Source: Actinomycetota bacterium
GTDB taxonomy: Bacteria; Actinomycetota; Acidimicrobiia; Acidimicrobiales; MedAcidi-G1
NCBI GenBank assembly: GCA_014381745.1
Contig: JACNLA010000034.1
Location: 30,645-68,254, forward strand
Length of the DNA stretch: 37,610 bases
Reading direction: 5' to 3'
Notes under the pieces: model-generated
The model's input: only the letters and a program-made list of their open reading frames with translations
Told to the model about the DNA's origin: nothing
Database searches by the model: none
Translations under genes and position numbers: made by a program
In this document: in pieces, positions 6,325-15,360 of the stretch
Position numbering within the stretch: position 1 is the stretch's first letter
Layout: each line of letters opens with the position of its first letter

Positions 6325-8661
6325 TTACTCGTCTTGTTTCCTGAGCATGCGGGGGCCGGCAGCTACGAGCAGTCCGCCGATCGTTGAGCAGATGGCGACC
6401 ACCGTCCAGGTGGATGGTCCGGGTACGACCAACTCGAAGTAGTCGCGTCCCGCGGGAAGGGCCAGCACGCCGGCGTAGATGGTTGCCATTGTGGCGGCCA
6501 GCGCCAGCTTCCAGGGCCGGAGTGGTCGGCTGATGGCGATGAGGATCACCAGGCCGACAACCAGAAGGGCCATTGTGGCGGCTGTGCGGGCCTCGGTCAG
6601 GCCGGCATCGCCACGCCTCACGATCTCGTAGCAGGTGAAGGTGGCTACGGCTGCTGCTGCTCCGGCGGGTAGCGAGTATCTGAGGACTCTTCGGAGGAAG
6701 CCGGTGTCGACGAGCGACGTGTCCGGGGCGAGTGCCAGGAAGAATCCGGGTACGCCGATTGAGACCGTTCCGATGAGGGTCAGCTGCTTGGGCAGGAACG
6801 GGAACGGCGAGCCGATGATGGCGACGAGTGCGGTCAGCAGAACGGCGTAGGTGGCCTTGGAAATGAAGAGGTTCGCGACCCGTTCGATGTTGTTGATGAC
6901 GCGTCGGCCTTCGGCGAGGACCCTGGGGAGGGTGGAGAAGCGGTCGTCCAGGAGCACCAGTTGGGCGACTGCGCGGGTTGCCGAGCTGCCTGATCCCATG
7001 GCGATTCCCATGTCGGCGTCCTTGAGGGCGAGCACGTCGTTGACGCCGTCACCGGTCATTGCGACGGTGTGGCCGCGGGACTGGAGTGCGGCGATCATGG
7101 CCCGCTTCTGGTGTGGTGTTACCCGGCCGAACACCGACCGGTGTTCAAGTAGGTCTGCCAGTTCTGCGGGGTCATCGGGGAGGTCCCTGCCGTCAAACCC
7201 CTCGTCGGCTCCTGGTATCCCCGCCCGTCGGGCGACCGCAGCGACCGTCGCCGGGTGGTCTCCCGAGATGACCTTCAGGGCGACTCCCTGGCCGATGAAG
7301 TAGCCGAGGATCTCGGGGGCGTCTTCCTTCACCGTGTCCTGGAGGAGGATCAGGCAGAGTGGGGCCCGGGCCTTCGGCAGCGAGTCGGCGTCCTCTGCAG
7401 GATTGGATGACCGTGTAAGGACGAGGATGCGGTAGCCGGTTTCGGCATGTTCCGCCACCTTGGCCCTGGCGACCGCCCATTCGCCCTGGGGCAGGAGCAC
7501 GTCGGGGGCGCCCAGGTGGTAGACGCCGTGTTCTTCGAACTCGGCGGCTGCCCATTTGTGTGCGGATGAGAACGGGGTCACCGAGACGGGTGCCCAACCG
7601 GGGTCGGTGCAGGCGGCGGCGATGGCAGCGAGGGTGGCGTTTGGCGACGGGTCCGCGGCGGCCATGGCTCCGAGGGCGGCGGCGGCTTCTGCCTCTGTTG
7701 TGGAGCCGAGGGTCTCGATTCGGCCGAAGGAGATGTCGCCGGTCGTGATGGTTCCGGTCTTGTCGAGGCACAGGATGTCGACCCGTGCCAGGAGCTCAAC
7801 CGAGGAGAGTTCCTTGGCGAGGGCCTGTCGTCTGGCGAGGGAGATCACGCCCACGATGAACGAGAGGCTTGTGAGCAGGACGAGGCCGTCGGGGACCATG
7901 GCCACGGCTGCGGCGACGGTACCTCTCAGGGCTTCTTCCCAGAGGTCCTCGGTTGTGAGCAGGCGTAGGAGCAGGAGGCCGGCGGCAGGCGGGATGATCG
8001 CGGTCAGCCAAGCCAGGATGGTGTTGACGCCGGACCGGAGTTCGCTGTCGGCCAGCTTGAAGCGGCGGGCCTCTTCGGCGAGGGAGGCGGCGTAGGAGTC
8101 GGCTCCGATCCTGGTTGCCCGGTAGTGACCTGAGCCGGCTGACGCGAAGCTGCCGGATAGAACCGGATCGCCGGCGGCCTTGTCGACGGGGTCGGCTTCT
8201 CCGGTCAGCAGCGATTCGTCCAACTCGAGACCGGTGCCTGAGATCAGTTCTCCGTCCACGACGACCTGGTCTCCGGGTGCAAGCTCGAGGACGTCGTCGG
8301 CGACCACGGTCGATACGGCAATCTCGTTGGATTCCCCGTCGCGGATGACACGTGCCCTGGGGGCGGACAGGAGGGCCAGCTCGGTCAGGGTTCGTCGGGC
8401 CTTCAGTTCCTGGACCACACCTATGACGCTGTTGGAGACGATGACCCCGGCGAAGAGGGCGTCGCCGGGATAGCCGGCTATCAGGATGAGGCCCAGAAGG
8501 GTTCCCATGATGGCGTTCACCGGTGTGAGGACGTTGGCCTTGAGGATCTCTCCGGTCGTACGGACTGGTGCGTCGGGTACGTCGTTGACCCTTCCGTCGG
8601 CGATGCGTTCGGCTACCTCGGATGCACTAAGGCCGACTGGGGTTTTGAGCTGTTGGTTCAC
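6325..8661 (-). CDS. cation-transporting P-type ATPase, CtpE-like
   Basis: A 778-residue membrane pump. The actuator motif is LTGEADPV (152-159), the phosphorylated aspartate is Asp300 in DKTGT, and the hinge TGDGVND falls near residue 535. Hydrophobic segments sit at about 44-85 and 215-275 and several more follow the P domain. The ion-site helix reads VAMVPDGLVLLTS (from about 253), resembling mycobacterial CtpE, a calcium transporter, rather than heavy-metal pumps; no N-terminal metal-binding CxxC domain is present. The start is GTG 8661, with TACCAT seven bases upstream and no Shine-Dalgarno, suggesting a leaderless message. The N-terminus begins directly with the cation ATPase N-domain segment LSASEVAERIADGRVN. 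Calcium specificity is inferred from family resemblance only. Confidence 0.9.
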   Translation of the reverse strand: MNQQLKTPVGLSASEVAERIADGRVNDVPDAPVRTTGEILKANVLTPVNAIMGTLLGLILIAGYPGDALFAGVIVSNSVIGVVQELKARRTLTELALLSAPRARVIRDGESNEIAVSTVVADDVLELAPGDQVVVDGELISGTGLELDESLLTGEADPVDKAAGDPVLSGSFASAGSGHYRATRIGADSYAASLAEEARRFKLADSELRSGVNTILAWLTAIIPPAAGLLLLRLLTTEDLWEEALRGTVAAAVAMVPDGLVLLTSLSFIVGVISLARRQALAKELSSVELLARVDILCLDKTGTITTGDISFGRIETLGSTTEAEAAAALGAMAAADPSPNATLAAIAAACTDPGWAPVSVTPFSSAHKWAAAEFEEHGVYHLGAPDVLLPQGEWAVARAKVAEHAETGYRILVLTRSSNPAEDADSLPKARAPLCLILLQDTVKEDAPEILGYFIGQGVALKVISGDHPATVAAVARRAGIPGADEGFDGRDLPDDPAELADLLEHRSVFGRVTPHQKRAMIAALQSRGHTVAMTGDGVNDVLALKDADMGIAMGSGSSATRAVAQLVLLDDRFSTLPRVLAEGRRVINNIERVANLFISKATYAVLLTALVAIIGSPFPFLPKQLTLIGTVSIGVPGFFLALAPDTSLVDTGFLRRVLRYSLPAGAAAAVATFTCYEIVRRGDAGLTEARTAATMALLVVGLVILIAISRPLRPWKLALAATMATIYAGVLALPAGRDYFELVVPGPSTWTVVAICSTIGGLLVAAGPRMLRKQDE

Positions 8662-8668
8662 CGGGCCG

Positions 8669-8674
8669 ATGGTA
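8669..8674 (-). promoter_or_regulatory. -10 box of a leaderless promoter for the P-type ATPase
   Basis: On the minus strand TACCAT ends seven bases before the GTG start at 8661, and no ribosome binding site is seen, so transcription probably begins at the start codon. Confidence 0.45.
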
Positions 8675-8701
8675 GGAGGTGTGAGGGGGTCGGTGGCCCG
8701 C

Positions 8702-9448
8702 TCAGCTGTCCGACCTGTCCAGGTGGTAACTGCCGGCGTTCATGGTCAGGCGGTGCCGGGGCCCCTGGATGGAGGGGTCCTCGGCCTCGTATCCGGCATC
8801 GCCGGCCCACATTGCAACCACCCCGTTGTCTGTTCGCGCCATGTGGGTCTCGTAGAAGACGGGGGTCATGTCGTCGAGGGCTGTCAGGGCTGCGTCGGTG
8901 GTGTTCCAGGTTGCCAGCAGGTGGAGCGTCATCCAGGTTGGCGGTGCCAGCTCTATTTCTCCGAGGTCGCGCCGGTTCAGGGCAGAGGCGGGCGACATCC
9001 ATTCGTGTTCGGTGATCTCACCGTCGTCGATTGACACCTCGCCGGCCTCGCCGGGGGCGAGCCGTGTGGCAAAGAAGAAGGTTGAGAAGCGCTTGGGGGT
9101 GATGGGTGGCGGTACCCAGTAGGAGAACCAAACGAGGGACTCTGGGTCGACGGTCAGGTCGGCCTCTTCGGCTGCCTCCCTTACGGCGGCAGCGGACGCG
9201 GTGGCGAGTTCGTCCGGTTCACCGTTGGTCCCCGTGACCGTGTCTGCCTCGTCGATTCGGCCTCCGGGGAACACCCACATGCCGCCGAATGCGATCTTGG
9301 AGTTTCGTCGAAGCATCAGCACCTCGAGGCCGTCGTCCGCGTCGCGCAGGACGATGACGGTTGCGGCCGGGATCAGCTCGGTGGTTCCGTGCTCGTCATG
9401 GCGGCGGGCCCAGACCTCGTAGCGCCGGTCGTCTATGTGTTCGGTCAT
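8702..9448 (-). CDS. Nudix hydrolase (NUDT19/CoA-diphosphatase-like)
   Basis: A 248-residue Nudix protein. The Nudix box is split by an acidic/polar insert: GGRIDEAD at 62-69 and REAAEEADL at 90-98. The segment IAFGGMWVFPGG before it and the insert inside the box resemble eukaryotic NUDT19-type and related bacterial acyl-CoA diphosphatases. Substrate is therefore guessed to be a CoA ester or nucleotide sugar, but not proven. The ATG at 9448 has no Shine-Dalgarno; instead its first bases overlap (ATGA) the stop of a ten-codon open frame at 9445-9477 that has its own leaderless -10 box. It ends 41 bases before the P-type ATPase on the same strand. Confidence 0.88.
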   Translation of the reverse strand: MTEHIDDRRYEVWARRHDEHGTTELIPAATVIVLRDADDGLEVLMLRRNSKIAFGGMWVFPGGRIDEADTVTGTNGEPDELATASAAAVREAAEEADLTVDPESLVWFSYWVPPPITPKRFSTFFFATRLAPGEAGEVSIDDGEITEHEWMSPASALNRRDLGEIELAPPTWMTLHLLATWNTTDAALTALDDMTPVFYETHMARTDNGVVAMWAGDAGYEAEDPSIQGPRHRLTMNAGSYHLDRSDS

Positions 9449-9477
9449 TCGTGCGTGCCGGTGAGGGGTGTGGGCAT
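9445..9477 (-). CDS. upstream mini-ORF MPTPLTGTHE coupled to the Nudix gene
   Basis: ATG 9477 opens a ten-codon frame ending in TGA at 9445-9447 that overlaps the Nudix ATG as ATGA. TACGTT (9484-9489, minus strand) ends six bases before this ATG, the spacing expected for a leaderless transcript. Translation of the mini-ORF could deliver ribosomes to the Nudix start, which lacks its own binding site. The peptide shows no regulatory codon run. Inference from sequence layout only. Confidence 0.35.
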   Translation of the reverse strand: MPTPLTGTHE

Positions 9478-9483
9478 GGGGTG

Positions 9484-9489
9484 AACGTA
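9484..9489 (-). promoter_or_regulatory. -10 box upstream of Nudix mini-ORF
   Basis: TACGTT on the minus strand, six bases before ATG 9477; matches TANNNT. Confidence 0.35.
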
Positions 9490-9588
9490 GTGCGGCCGAT
9501 CGATGGTGCTGTCAGTGGGTGTGGTAGACGGTTGCGCAGGTTGATGCGGCCAGCCGGGTCGTACTGTGGCACCAGGGGTGGTCTCAGC

Positions 9589-10419
9589 ATGCAGGAACTT
9601 GAGGGCCGGGTTGCGGTCGTGACGGGAGCGGCCAGCGGAATCGGCCTGGCCATGACCGAGGCGTTCGTGGCTCAGGGCATGAAGGTGGTGATGGCCGATG
9701 TGGAAGAGGATGCCCTGTCGGCCCAGGCGACTCGTCTCGAGTCGTCGGGTGCGCCGGTACTCGGTGTTCTGTGTGACGTCACCGATCCCGTCGCCGTCCA
9801 GGCACTTGCCGATGCGACGATCGACAACTTTGGTGGCGTGCACCTGCTCTGCAACAACGCCGGTATCGGGCCTTCGGGTCCGATGCTGGAGACGACGCCG
9901 ACAGAGTGGCAGTGGCTGATCGGGGTCAACGTTCTGGGGGTCGCCTACGGGGTGACCACGTTTGCTCCGTTGATGGTCGAGGCGGGCGAGGGTCACATAG
10001 TCAACACGGCCTCGCAGGCCGGCCTCATGACGACGGTGAGGCTTGGCATGTACTGCGCCAGCAAGCACGCAGTGGTCGGCTTGTCGGAGTCGCTGTACCG
10101 GGAACTGGAGGACACACCGGTGGGGGTGTCGTGTCTCTGCCCGGAGTTGGTCCTCACCAACATCTTCGCGTCGGAGCGGAACCGACCGACGTGGGTGGAG
10201 GCTGGGGGCCCGGAGGCCGCCCTTTCGCCGGACCCGGAGATCCTGGAGTACCTGGCTACCCGTGGGATCGATCCTTCCAATGTGGCTGATGAGGTGGTTG
10301 ATGCGGTGAAGGCGGACCGGTTCTGGGTGTTCACCCACGATGTGACCCTTCCGCAGGCGATGAGGCGCTTCGAGGATCTCCAGGCGGGTCGTAACCCTTC
10401 GCCCGGTGAGTTGGAGTAG
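9589..10419 (+). CDS. short-chain dehydrogenase/reductase
   Basis: A 276-residue classical SDR. The cofactor loop is TGAASGIG (12-19), NNAG lies at 89-92, and the catalytic Ser142, Tyr155 and Lys159 (YCASK) are all present. Asp37 after the second strand (VVMADVEE) favours NAD(H). The ATG at 9589 is chosen because the protein then starts nine residues before the first beta strand and AGGGGTGG precedes it; the frame stays open upstream but without coding character. It precedes the cytochrome P450 by 56 bases on the same strand. Substrate unknown; steroid or lipid alcohols are plausible given the neighbour. Confidence 0.93.
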   Translation: MQELEGRVAVVTGAASGIGLAMTEAFVAQGMKVVMADVEEDALSAQATRLESSGAPVLGVLCDVTDPVAVQALADATIDNFGGVHLLCNNAGIGPSGPMLETTPTEWQWLIGVNVLGVAYGVTTFAPLMVEAGEGHIVNTASQAGLMTTVRLGMYCASKHAVVGLSESLYRELEDTPVGVSCLCPELVLTNIFASERNRPTWVEAGGPEAALSPDPEILEYLATRGIDPSNVADEVVDAVKADRFWVFTHDVTLPQAMRRFEDLQAGRNPSPGELE

Positions 10420-10462
10420 CCGGACTCAGGTGGGCGGTTCGGCACTGCCTGCTCGCGGGTTC

Positions 10463-10468
10463 TAGGGT
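10463..10468 (+). promoter_or_regulatory. -10 box of a leaderless promoter for the P450
   Basis: TAGGGT ends seven bases before ATG 10476, which has no Shine-Dalgarno. This suggests the P450 has its own start point separate from the SDR. Confidence 0.45.
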
Positions 10469-10475
10469 CGCCTGC

Positions 10476-11723
10476 ATGCAACTCGGGGACATCGACCTGT
10501 CTGACATGGAGGGGTTCTGGACTCTTCCGATGTCTGAGAGGGAGGCAGCTTTCGCAACCTTGCGCCGTGAGGACCCCATCAGGTTCTTCGAGGAGCGTGA
10601 CATTGAGATTCTCCCTGCGGGGCCCGGTTACTGGGCGGTGACGCGTCATGCGGATGTGATTGAGGCCAGCCGCCGTGCCGACCTGTTCTGTTCCGGAAAC
10701 GGTACGAACATTCCGGACCTGCCGCCCGAGTTCAACGAGTTCTTCGGGTCGATGATCAGCATGGACGATCCTCGCCATGCCCGTATGCGCAGGATCGTGT
10801 CAGCGGGCTTCACGCCGAAGATGATGAGGCGCCTGGAGGTTCATGTCGAGGAGACCGCCGAGTCGATTGTCGACAGCGTGGTCGGCCGGGGCGAGTGCGA
10901 CTTTGTAGGAGATATTGCCGCCCGGCTGCCGCTGGTGATCATCTGCGAGATGATGGGCATCGACCCCGACCGCTACGACGAGGTGTTCGGGCTCTCCAAC
11001 ATCATCCTCAGTCAGGGTGACCCCGAGTTCTTCTCTGAGGGTGATAATCCCCTGGAGACGTTCCTCGCCGCGGGGGCCAGCCTTGCGGCCATCATGAACG
11101 AGACGGCGGAGTCCCGTCGGGGTGGCGGTGGCGAGGATCTCACCACGATCCTCGTGAACGCCGAGGTCGAGGGCGAGAGGCTCACAGCCGACGAGTTGGC
11201 GTCGTTCTTCGTTCTGCTCTGCGTCGCTGGCAACGAGACCACCCGCAATGCCATCACCTGGGGCCTCGAGTTCCTGACGGCCAACCCGGACCAGCGGGAG
11301 CTGTGGCTGTCTGACATTGACGGGATCACGCCGACTGCGGTGGATGAGATCGTGCGGATGTCGAGCCCGGTGATCCACTTCCGCAGGACCGTCACCACCG
11401 ATGGCGCGCGCCTGGGCGACCGGGAGTTCTCGGCCGGGGACAAGGTCGTGCTCTGGTACAACTCTGCCAACCGTGACGAGGCGGTGTTCGAGGATCCGGA
11501 CAGGTTCGATGTGACCCGTGACCCGAACCACCATGTGGGCTTCGGTGGTCCGGGCCCGCACTTCTGTATGGGTTCCCATTTGGCCCGGCGGGAGATCTCT
11601 GTGCTCTACAGGCATCTCCTGCGGCGCCTTCCCGACATCCACGCCACGGCTCCGCCTGACCGGCTGCGTGCCAACTTCGTGAACGGTGTCAAGCGCCTGC
11701 CCTGCGCGTTCACCCCGGTCTGA
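10476..11723 (+). CDS. cytochrome P450 (CYP124/125/142-like)
   Basis: A 415-residue soluble bacterial P450. The I-helix oxygen-activation motif is AGNETT (251-256), the K-helix ExxR is Glu291-Arg294, and the heme-binding loop FGGPGPHFCMGSHLAR has Cys364 as the thiolate ligand. The DDPRHARMRRIVSAGFTP segment (97-114) and general layout resemble actinobacterial CYP125/CYP142/CYP124 enzymes that hydroxylate sterol side chains or branched lipids. Redox partners are not nearby. The N-terminus has no membrane anchor. Sterol specificity is an inference from family resemblance and from the SDR, thiolase and CoA-transferase genes in the neighbourhood. Confidence 0.93.
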   Translation: MQLGDIDLSDMEGFWTLPMSEREAAFATLRREDPIRFFEERDIEILPAGPGYWAVTRHADVIEASRRADLFCSGNGTNIPDLPPEFNEFFGSMISMDDPRHARMRRIVSAGFTPKMMRRLEVHVEETAESIVDSVVGRGECDFVGDIAARLPLVIICEMMGIDPDRYDEVFGLSNIILSQGDPEFFSEGDNPLETFLAAGASLAAIMNETAESRRGGGGEDLTTILVNAEVEGERLTADELASFFVLLCVAGNETTRNAITWGLEFLTANPDQRELWLSDIDGITPTAVDEIVRMSSPVIHFRRTVTTDGARLGDREFSAGDKVVLWYNSANRDEAVFEDPDRFDVTRDPNHHVGFGGPGPHFCMGSHLARREISVLYRHLLRRLPDIHATAPPDRLRANFVNGVKRLPCAFTPV

Positions 11724-11738
11724 TCCAGAGGAGCCGCC

Positions 11739-12704
11739 TCAGGTGAGGGTCCACTCCGCTTCGGGGTCGGGCTCCGGGGCAGCGGTTGCCCTGCCCGTTC
11801 GTTCCAGTGCCAGCAGGTGTGCGTAGACGGATGCTCCGGCTGCCTTGTGAAGCTTTTCGTCCACGTGGGCGTAGATGTCGGCGACGAGCGATGCGATCGT
11901 GCCCGGCCGGGTGGCGAGGGCCGTCACGATCTGGTCTTCGCGGTGCTGTCTGTGGGCCAGCAGGGATTTCACGAAAGGGCGGGGTTCGGTGATGGCGGGG
12001 CCGTGGGTGGGTCGGTAGGTCGTCTCGGTGCGGGTGAGGAGGCGTGCCAGGCCTTCCATGTAGTCGGCCAGATCACCGTCCGGTGCGGGGATGACGGTTG
12101 TGGACCACCCCATCACATGGTCCCCGGTGAAGAGGGTCTGTTCCTCGGCCAGGGAGTAGCAGACATGGTTGGAGATGTGGCCCGGGGTGTGAAGGCATTC
12201 GAAGGTGAAGCCGTCTCCGGCAACGATGTCGGTGTCTACCACTGCCACGTCGGGGACGAAGTCGGTATCGCCGCCGCCTTCTCCGTCGTCTGACTCGGGG
12301 TCTTCTCCAGCTTCGATGGCACGCCTGATGCGTTCCTCATGTGCCCTCACGGCGGCCTCTGGGTGGGGTCCGTAGCCGTAGGTGGTGGCGTCGGTGGCGG
12401 CCTTGACGGCTGCCGTTGCCGGTGAGTGGTCGGGGTGCGTGTGGGTGATGAGGATCTGGGTGACGGTCTGGCCGTCGACGGCGTCCAGAAGTGCGGCCAC
12501 GTGTGCCTCGTCGTCTGGCCCCGGGTCGATGATCGCAACGTCGCCGCCGGTGGGTGGTCCAACGATGAACGTGCCGGTTCCGTGGTAGGTGAACCGGGAC
12601 GGGTTCTGGGCGACGAGGCGTCGCACGAGTGGTGAGACCTGTTCGACGAGGCCGTAGGTGGGTGGGTCCTCGCTGAGCAGGAGTTGGGTGATCGGAACGT
12701 CCAT
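11739..12704 (-). CDS. MBL-fold metallo-hydrolase (LACTB2-like) with C-terminal winged helix
   Basis: A 321-residue metallo-beta-lactamase fold protein. HTHPDH (88-93) supplies the metal ligands, HTPGH and FTGDHVMGW follow, and a C-terminal helix-turn region (about 265-310) matches the winged-helix tail of the LACTB2/RNase-like subgroup. An acidic, glycine-rich insertion (about 136-147) lies between the two metal-binding stretches. The upstream CAGGAT ends seven bases before ATG 12704 with no Shine-Dalgarno, so the message may be leaderless. It converges on the P450 gene. Substrate unknown; family members act on nucleic acid or thioesters. Confidence 0.88.
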   Translation of the reverse strand: MDVPITQLLLSEDPPTYGLVEQVSPLVRRLVAQNPSRFTYHGTGTFIVGPPTGGDVAIIDPGPDDEAHVAALLDAVDGQTVTQILITHTHPDHSPATAAVKAATDATTYGYGPHPEAAVRAHEERIRRAIEAGEDPESDDGEGGGDTDFVPDVAVVDTDIVAGDGFTFECLHTPGHISNHVCYSLAEEQTLFTGDHVMGWSTTVIPAPDGDLADYMEGLARLLTRTETTYRPTHGPAITEPRPFVKSLLAHRQHREDQIVTALATRPGTIASLVADIYAHVDEKLHKAAGASVYAHLLALERTGRATAAPEPDPEAEWTLT

Positions 12705-12784
12705 GACCGAGATCCTGCCCGCCGGAGGGGGTCGATGCTGTGACGGGCGGGATCCCGATCAGGTGGTGGGAGGTTCGACGAGCC

Positions 12785-14584
12785 TCATGTTGCGCACTCC
12801 GAGTCGCCGATTTCGGCCACGTAGGGGCCTGTCTCGTCGAAGTCCACGTAGTAGTCGGGGCCGTCCTCGGGGGTGGGGAACACGTCCAGGTCCTTGAGGG
12901 CAGTGGCGACGCCTGGGGCTCCTCCGGAGCGATCCAGCCAACTGTGGAACGCTTCGCCTGCTTCTCGTTCGTCCACGAATCGGCTGATGACCCTTACGGC
13001 CGCCTCGGGGGCGTTCTTGGCCGGCAGGCGCAGAGCCTTTTGTCCGAACTGGATCTGTTCGGCGCCGACGTGTCCACCCAGCAGCATCTGGTAGCCGGGA
13101 GCGGCCTTTCCGTGGGCCCGCCGTTCTGCGCCGAAGAATCCGATGTCGGCGGTGTGGTGTTGGCCGCAGCTGTTCGTGCAGCCTGAGATGTTGGTGCGGA
13201 CTCCGCCCACCTCGGCGAGGCCGGCTTCGTCGAGGGCGTCGCCGATTGCCTGGGCCAGGCCGCGGCTCTGCGTGACGGCCAGGTTGCATGTGTCGGATCC
13301 GGGGCAGGCCACGACGTCGCGGGACAGCTCGGCTCCGGGTCTGGCCATGCCGGCGGCTTCGAGCATGTCGTAGAGCGCAGGTAGCTGGCGTTCATCGAGG
13401 TTGCGGACGATGAAGTTCTGCCTGTTCGTGACGCGGATCTCAACGTCCAGGGAGCGTACGACGGTCGCCATTGCACGGAACTGGTCGCCTGTGATGTCGC
13501 CCAGGGCGCACCATGCGTAGGCGGAGACCGTGCCGTTGCCGATTCCGCGGACAACGTTGGCCTCGGCCCAGCGGTCATACGGGGTCTTGGCGCCGATGCT
13601 TACCGGCACTCCGTGGCCGACCGGTGTGGGGGTGGAGCCCGGTGCGATGCCGGCCGGATTGTCGCCCCATTTGCTGACCACGTCGGGGATGCCACCGGGC
13701 CATGTGGCGGATGCGGGCAGGAGCTTGCGCGTGGCGAAGATGCGTCGTCGGACCTCGTCGATGCCCAGTTGGTCGACGACCCACTTCATGCGGGCACGCA
13801 GCTTGTTGTCGCGGTTGCCGGTCTGGTCGAAGACCCGCAGGATGGATTCGATGGTGGGGAGCAGGTCTTCTCTGGTGGTGAACTCCTCGAGTGCGAGTGC
13901 GGGGAACGGTGTGGTCCCGAGACCACCGGCTATGTAGACGCGAAAGCCCGCTTCGACGCTGCCGTCGTCGAACGTGCGGCTGGTCGCCACGACCCCGGCA
14001 TCGTTGAACATGGCCTGACCGCAGTCGGTGGCACATCCGGAGAAGTTGATCTTGAACTTGCGGGGTAGGCGTTGGGCGATGGGGTTGCGCACGAAGTGCC
14101 TGTAGGCGGCTTCTGCCCATGGGGTGATGTCGAGCACCTCGAAGGGGCATGCTCCGGCCAGGTGGCAGCCCTGCACGTTGCGGACCGTGTCGCCGCAGGC
14201 TTCCCGGGTGGTCAGGCCGACCGAGGCCAGCTTCTTCATGACCTCTGGGACCTCGGTCAGTTCCACGAAGTGGAATTGCAGGTTCTGGCGGGTGGTTATG
14301 TGTCCCCAGCCGCGGCTGTGGTCCTCTACGAGGGAGCCAAGCATGTCGAGCTGGTCGGCTGTCATGGACCCGTAGGGGACCTTGACGCGAACCATCTGGT
14401 TGGTCCCGCCCTGCCGCTGGCCGTAGATGCCGTTGTTGAGGCGGAACACCCGGAAAACGTCTTCGTCGATGCGTCCGGTCTGGTAGCCGGCCAGCATCTC
14501 CTCGAACTTGACTATGTCGGCCTCGATCTCGGGGTCTATCGGTATGACGAGGCTGGCCGGGGTGGGGCTGGTTAGTTGGGCCAT
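12785..14584 (-). CDS. siroheme- and [4Fe-4S]-dependent sulfite/nitrite reductase
   Basis: A 599-residue assimilatory reductase with the usual two-fold repeat of ferredoxin-like and siroheme domains. The C-terminal half holds C-x5-C (Cys427, Cys433) and C-x3-C (Cys469, Cys473), the standard cluster/siroheme ligands. The N-terminal half shows an equally complete set, Cys140, Cys146, Cys184 and Cys188, with almost the same spacing. The start at ATG 14584 follows GGAGG and gives the family N-terminus; the frame continues open upstream only as an arginine-rich shadow. It overlaps cobA by 13 bases in an operon with cysH, so reduction of sulfite to sulfide is more likely than nitrite reduction. The electron donor is presumably ferredoxin, since no flavoprotein subunit is present. 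Confidence 0.92.
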   Translation of the reverse strand: MAQLTSPTPASLVIPIDPEIEADIVKFEEMLAGYQTGRIDEDVFRVFRLNNGIYGQRQGGTNQMVRVKVPYGSMTADQLDMLGSLVEDHSRGWGHITTRQNLQFHFVELTEVPEVMKKLASVGLTTREACGDTVRNVQGCHLAGACPFEVLDITPWAEAAYRHFVRNPIAQRLPRKFKINFSGCATDCGQAMFNDAGVVATSRTFDDGSVEAGFRVYIAGGLGTTPFPALALEEFTTREDLLPTIESILRVFDQTGNRDNKLRARMKWVVDQLGIDEVRRRIFATRKLLPASATWPGGIPDVVSKWGDNPAGIAPGSTPTPVGHGVPVSIGAKTPYDRWAEANVVRGIGNGTVSAYAWCALGDITGDQFRAMATVVRSLDVEIRVTNRQNFIVRNLDERQLPALYDMLEAAGMARPGAELSRDVVACPGSDTCNLAVTQSRGLAQAIGDALDEAGLAEVGGVRTNISGCTNSCGQHHTADIGFFGAERRAHGKAAPGYQMLLGGHVGAEQIQFGQKALRLPAKNAPEAAVRVISRFVDEREAGEAFHSWLDRSGGAPGVATALKDLDVFPTPEDGPDYYVDFDETGPYVAEIGDSECAT

Positions 14585-15360
14585 TGGGTGCCTCCGTGTT
14601 CGGTGGCCAGCTGGGTGATGAGGTCGTCGAAGCCCCTGGCAGCGGTGCCCGAGTCGGTGACGTCGAGGCCGGCCACGGCTCCGATCACGAGCACGGCAGG
14701 TGGGCGAATGGTGAGGTCGGCCATGTCGGCCAGGGTGGTTCTGTGGACCCGCTGATGGGTGGTGGTGGCCGATTCGACGGCTGCGACGGGGGTGTCGGGG
14801 GCAAGGTCGCCGGCCATGAGGCGCTCGGCTATGACGGCTGAGCGCGTGGCTCCCATTAGCACCACGAGGGTGGTTCCCAGTCGGGCCGCCGCTTCCCAGT
14901 CGATGGCCTTTTCGGCTGTGGGGTCCTGGTGTCCGGTGATGACGGTGAAGCCGCTGGAGTATCCGCGCATGGTCACGGGAATCCCGACCGCAGCGGGGCC
15001 GGCGATGGCGGAGCTGATTCCGGGTACGACCTCGACGTCGATGCCGGCTGCACGGAGGGCCTCGGCCTCCTCGCCGCCACGTCCGAAGACGAAGGGGTCG
15101 CCGCCCTTGAGGCGTACAACGGTGTGGGCGCGGCCGGCTGCTTCGACGAGCACCTGATGGATGCGTTCCTGGGCGTCGGCTGGTCCGCCGGGCCGCTTGC
15201 CGACGTCTATGACCTCGGCCCAGGGTGCTATCAGTGCCAGGACGCCTGGGTCGATGAGGCGGTCGTGGACGACGATGTCGGCGCTGTCGAGAAGCCTGGC
15301 TGCCCGGAGGGTGAGCAGGTCGGGGCTGCCGGGGCCCGCTCCGACCAGGTGGACGGTCAT
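14572..15360 (-). CDS. cobA: uroporphyrinogen-III C-methyltransferase
   Basis: A 262-residue SAM-dependent methyltransferase that makes precorrin-2 from uroporphyrinogen III. VGAGPGSPDLLTLRAARLL (6-24) and VVRLKGGDPFVFGRGGEE (about 81-98) are the diagnostic family motifs, and VPGISSAIAGPAAVGIPVTMRG follows. It overlaps the preceding siroheme gene by 4 bases (ATGA at 15357-15360) and the reductase by 13. In this organism the CysG functions are therefore split into two polypeptides. The context says its product feeds siroheme for the reductase; a second use in cobalamin synthesis cannot be excluded. Confidence 0.95.
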   Translation of the reverse strand: MTVHLVGAGPGSPDLLTLRAARLLDSADIVVHDRLIDPGVLALIAPWAEVIDVGKRPGGPADAQERIHQVLVEAAGRAHTVVRLKGGDPFVFGRGGEEAEALRAAGIDVEVVPGISSAIAGPAAVGIPVTMRGYSSGFTVITGHQDPTAEKAIDWEAAARLGTTLVVLMGATRSAVIAERLMAGDLAPDTPVAAVESATTTHQRVHRTTLADMADLTIRPPAVLVIGAVAGLDVTDSGTAARGFDDLITQLATEHGGTQWPN

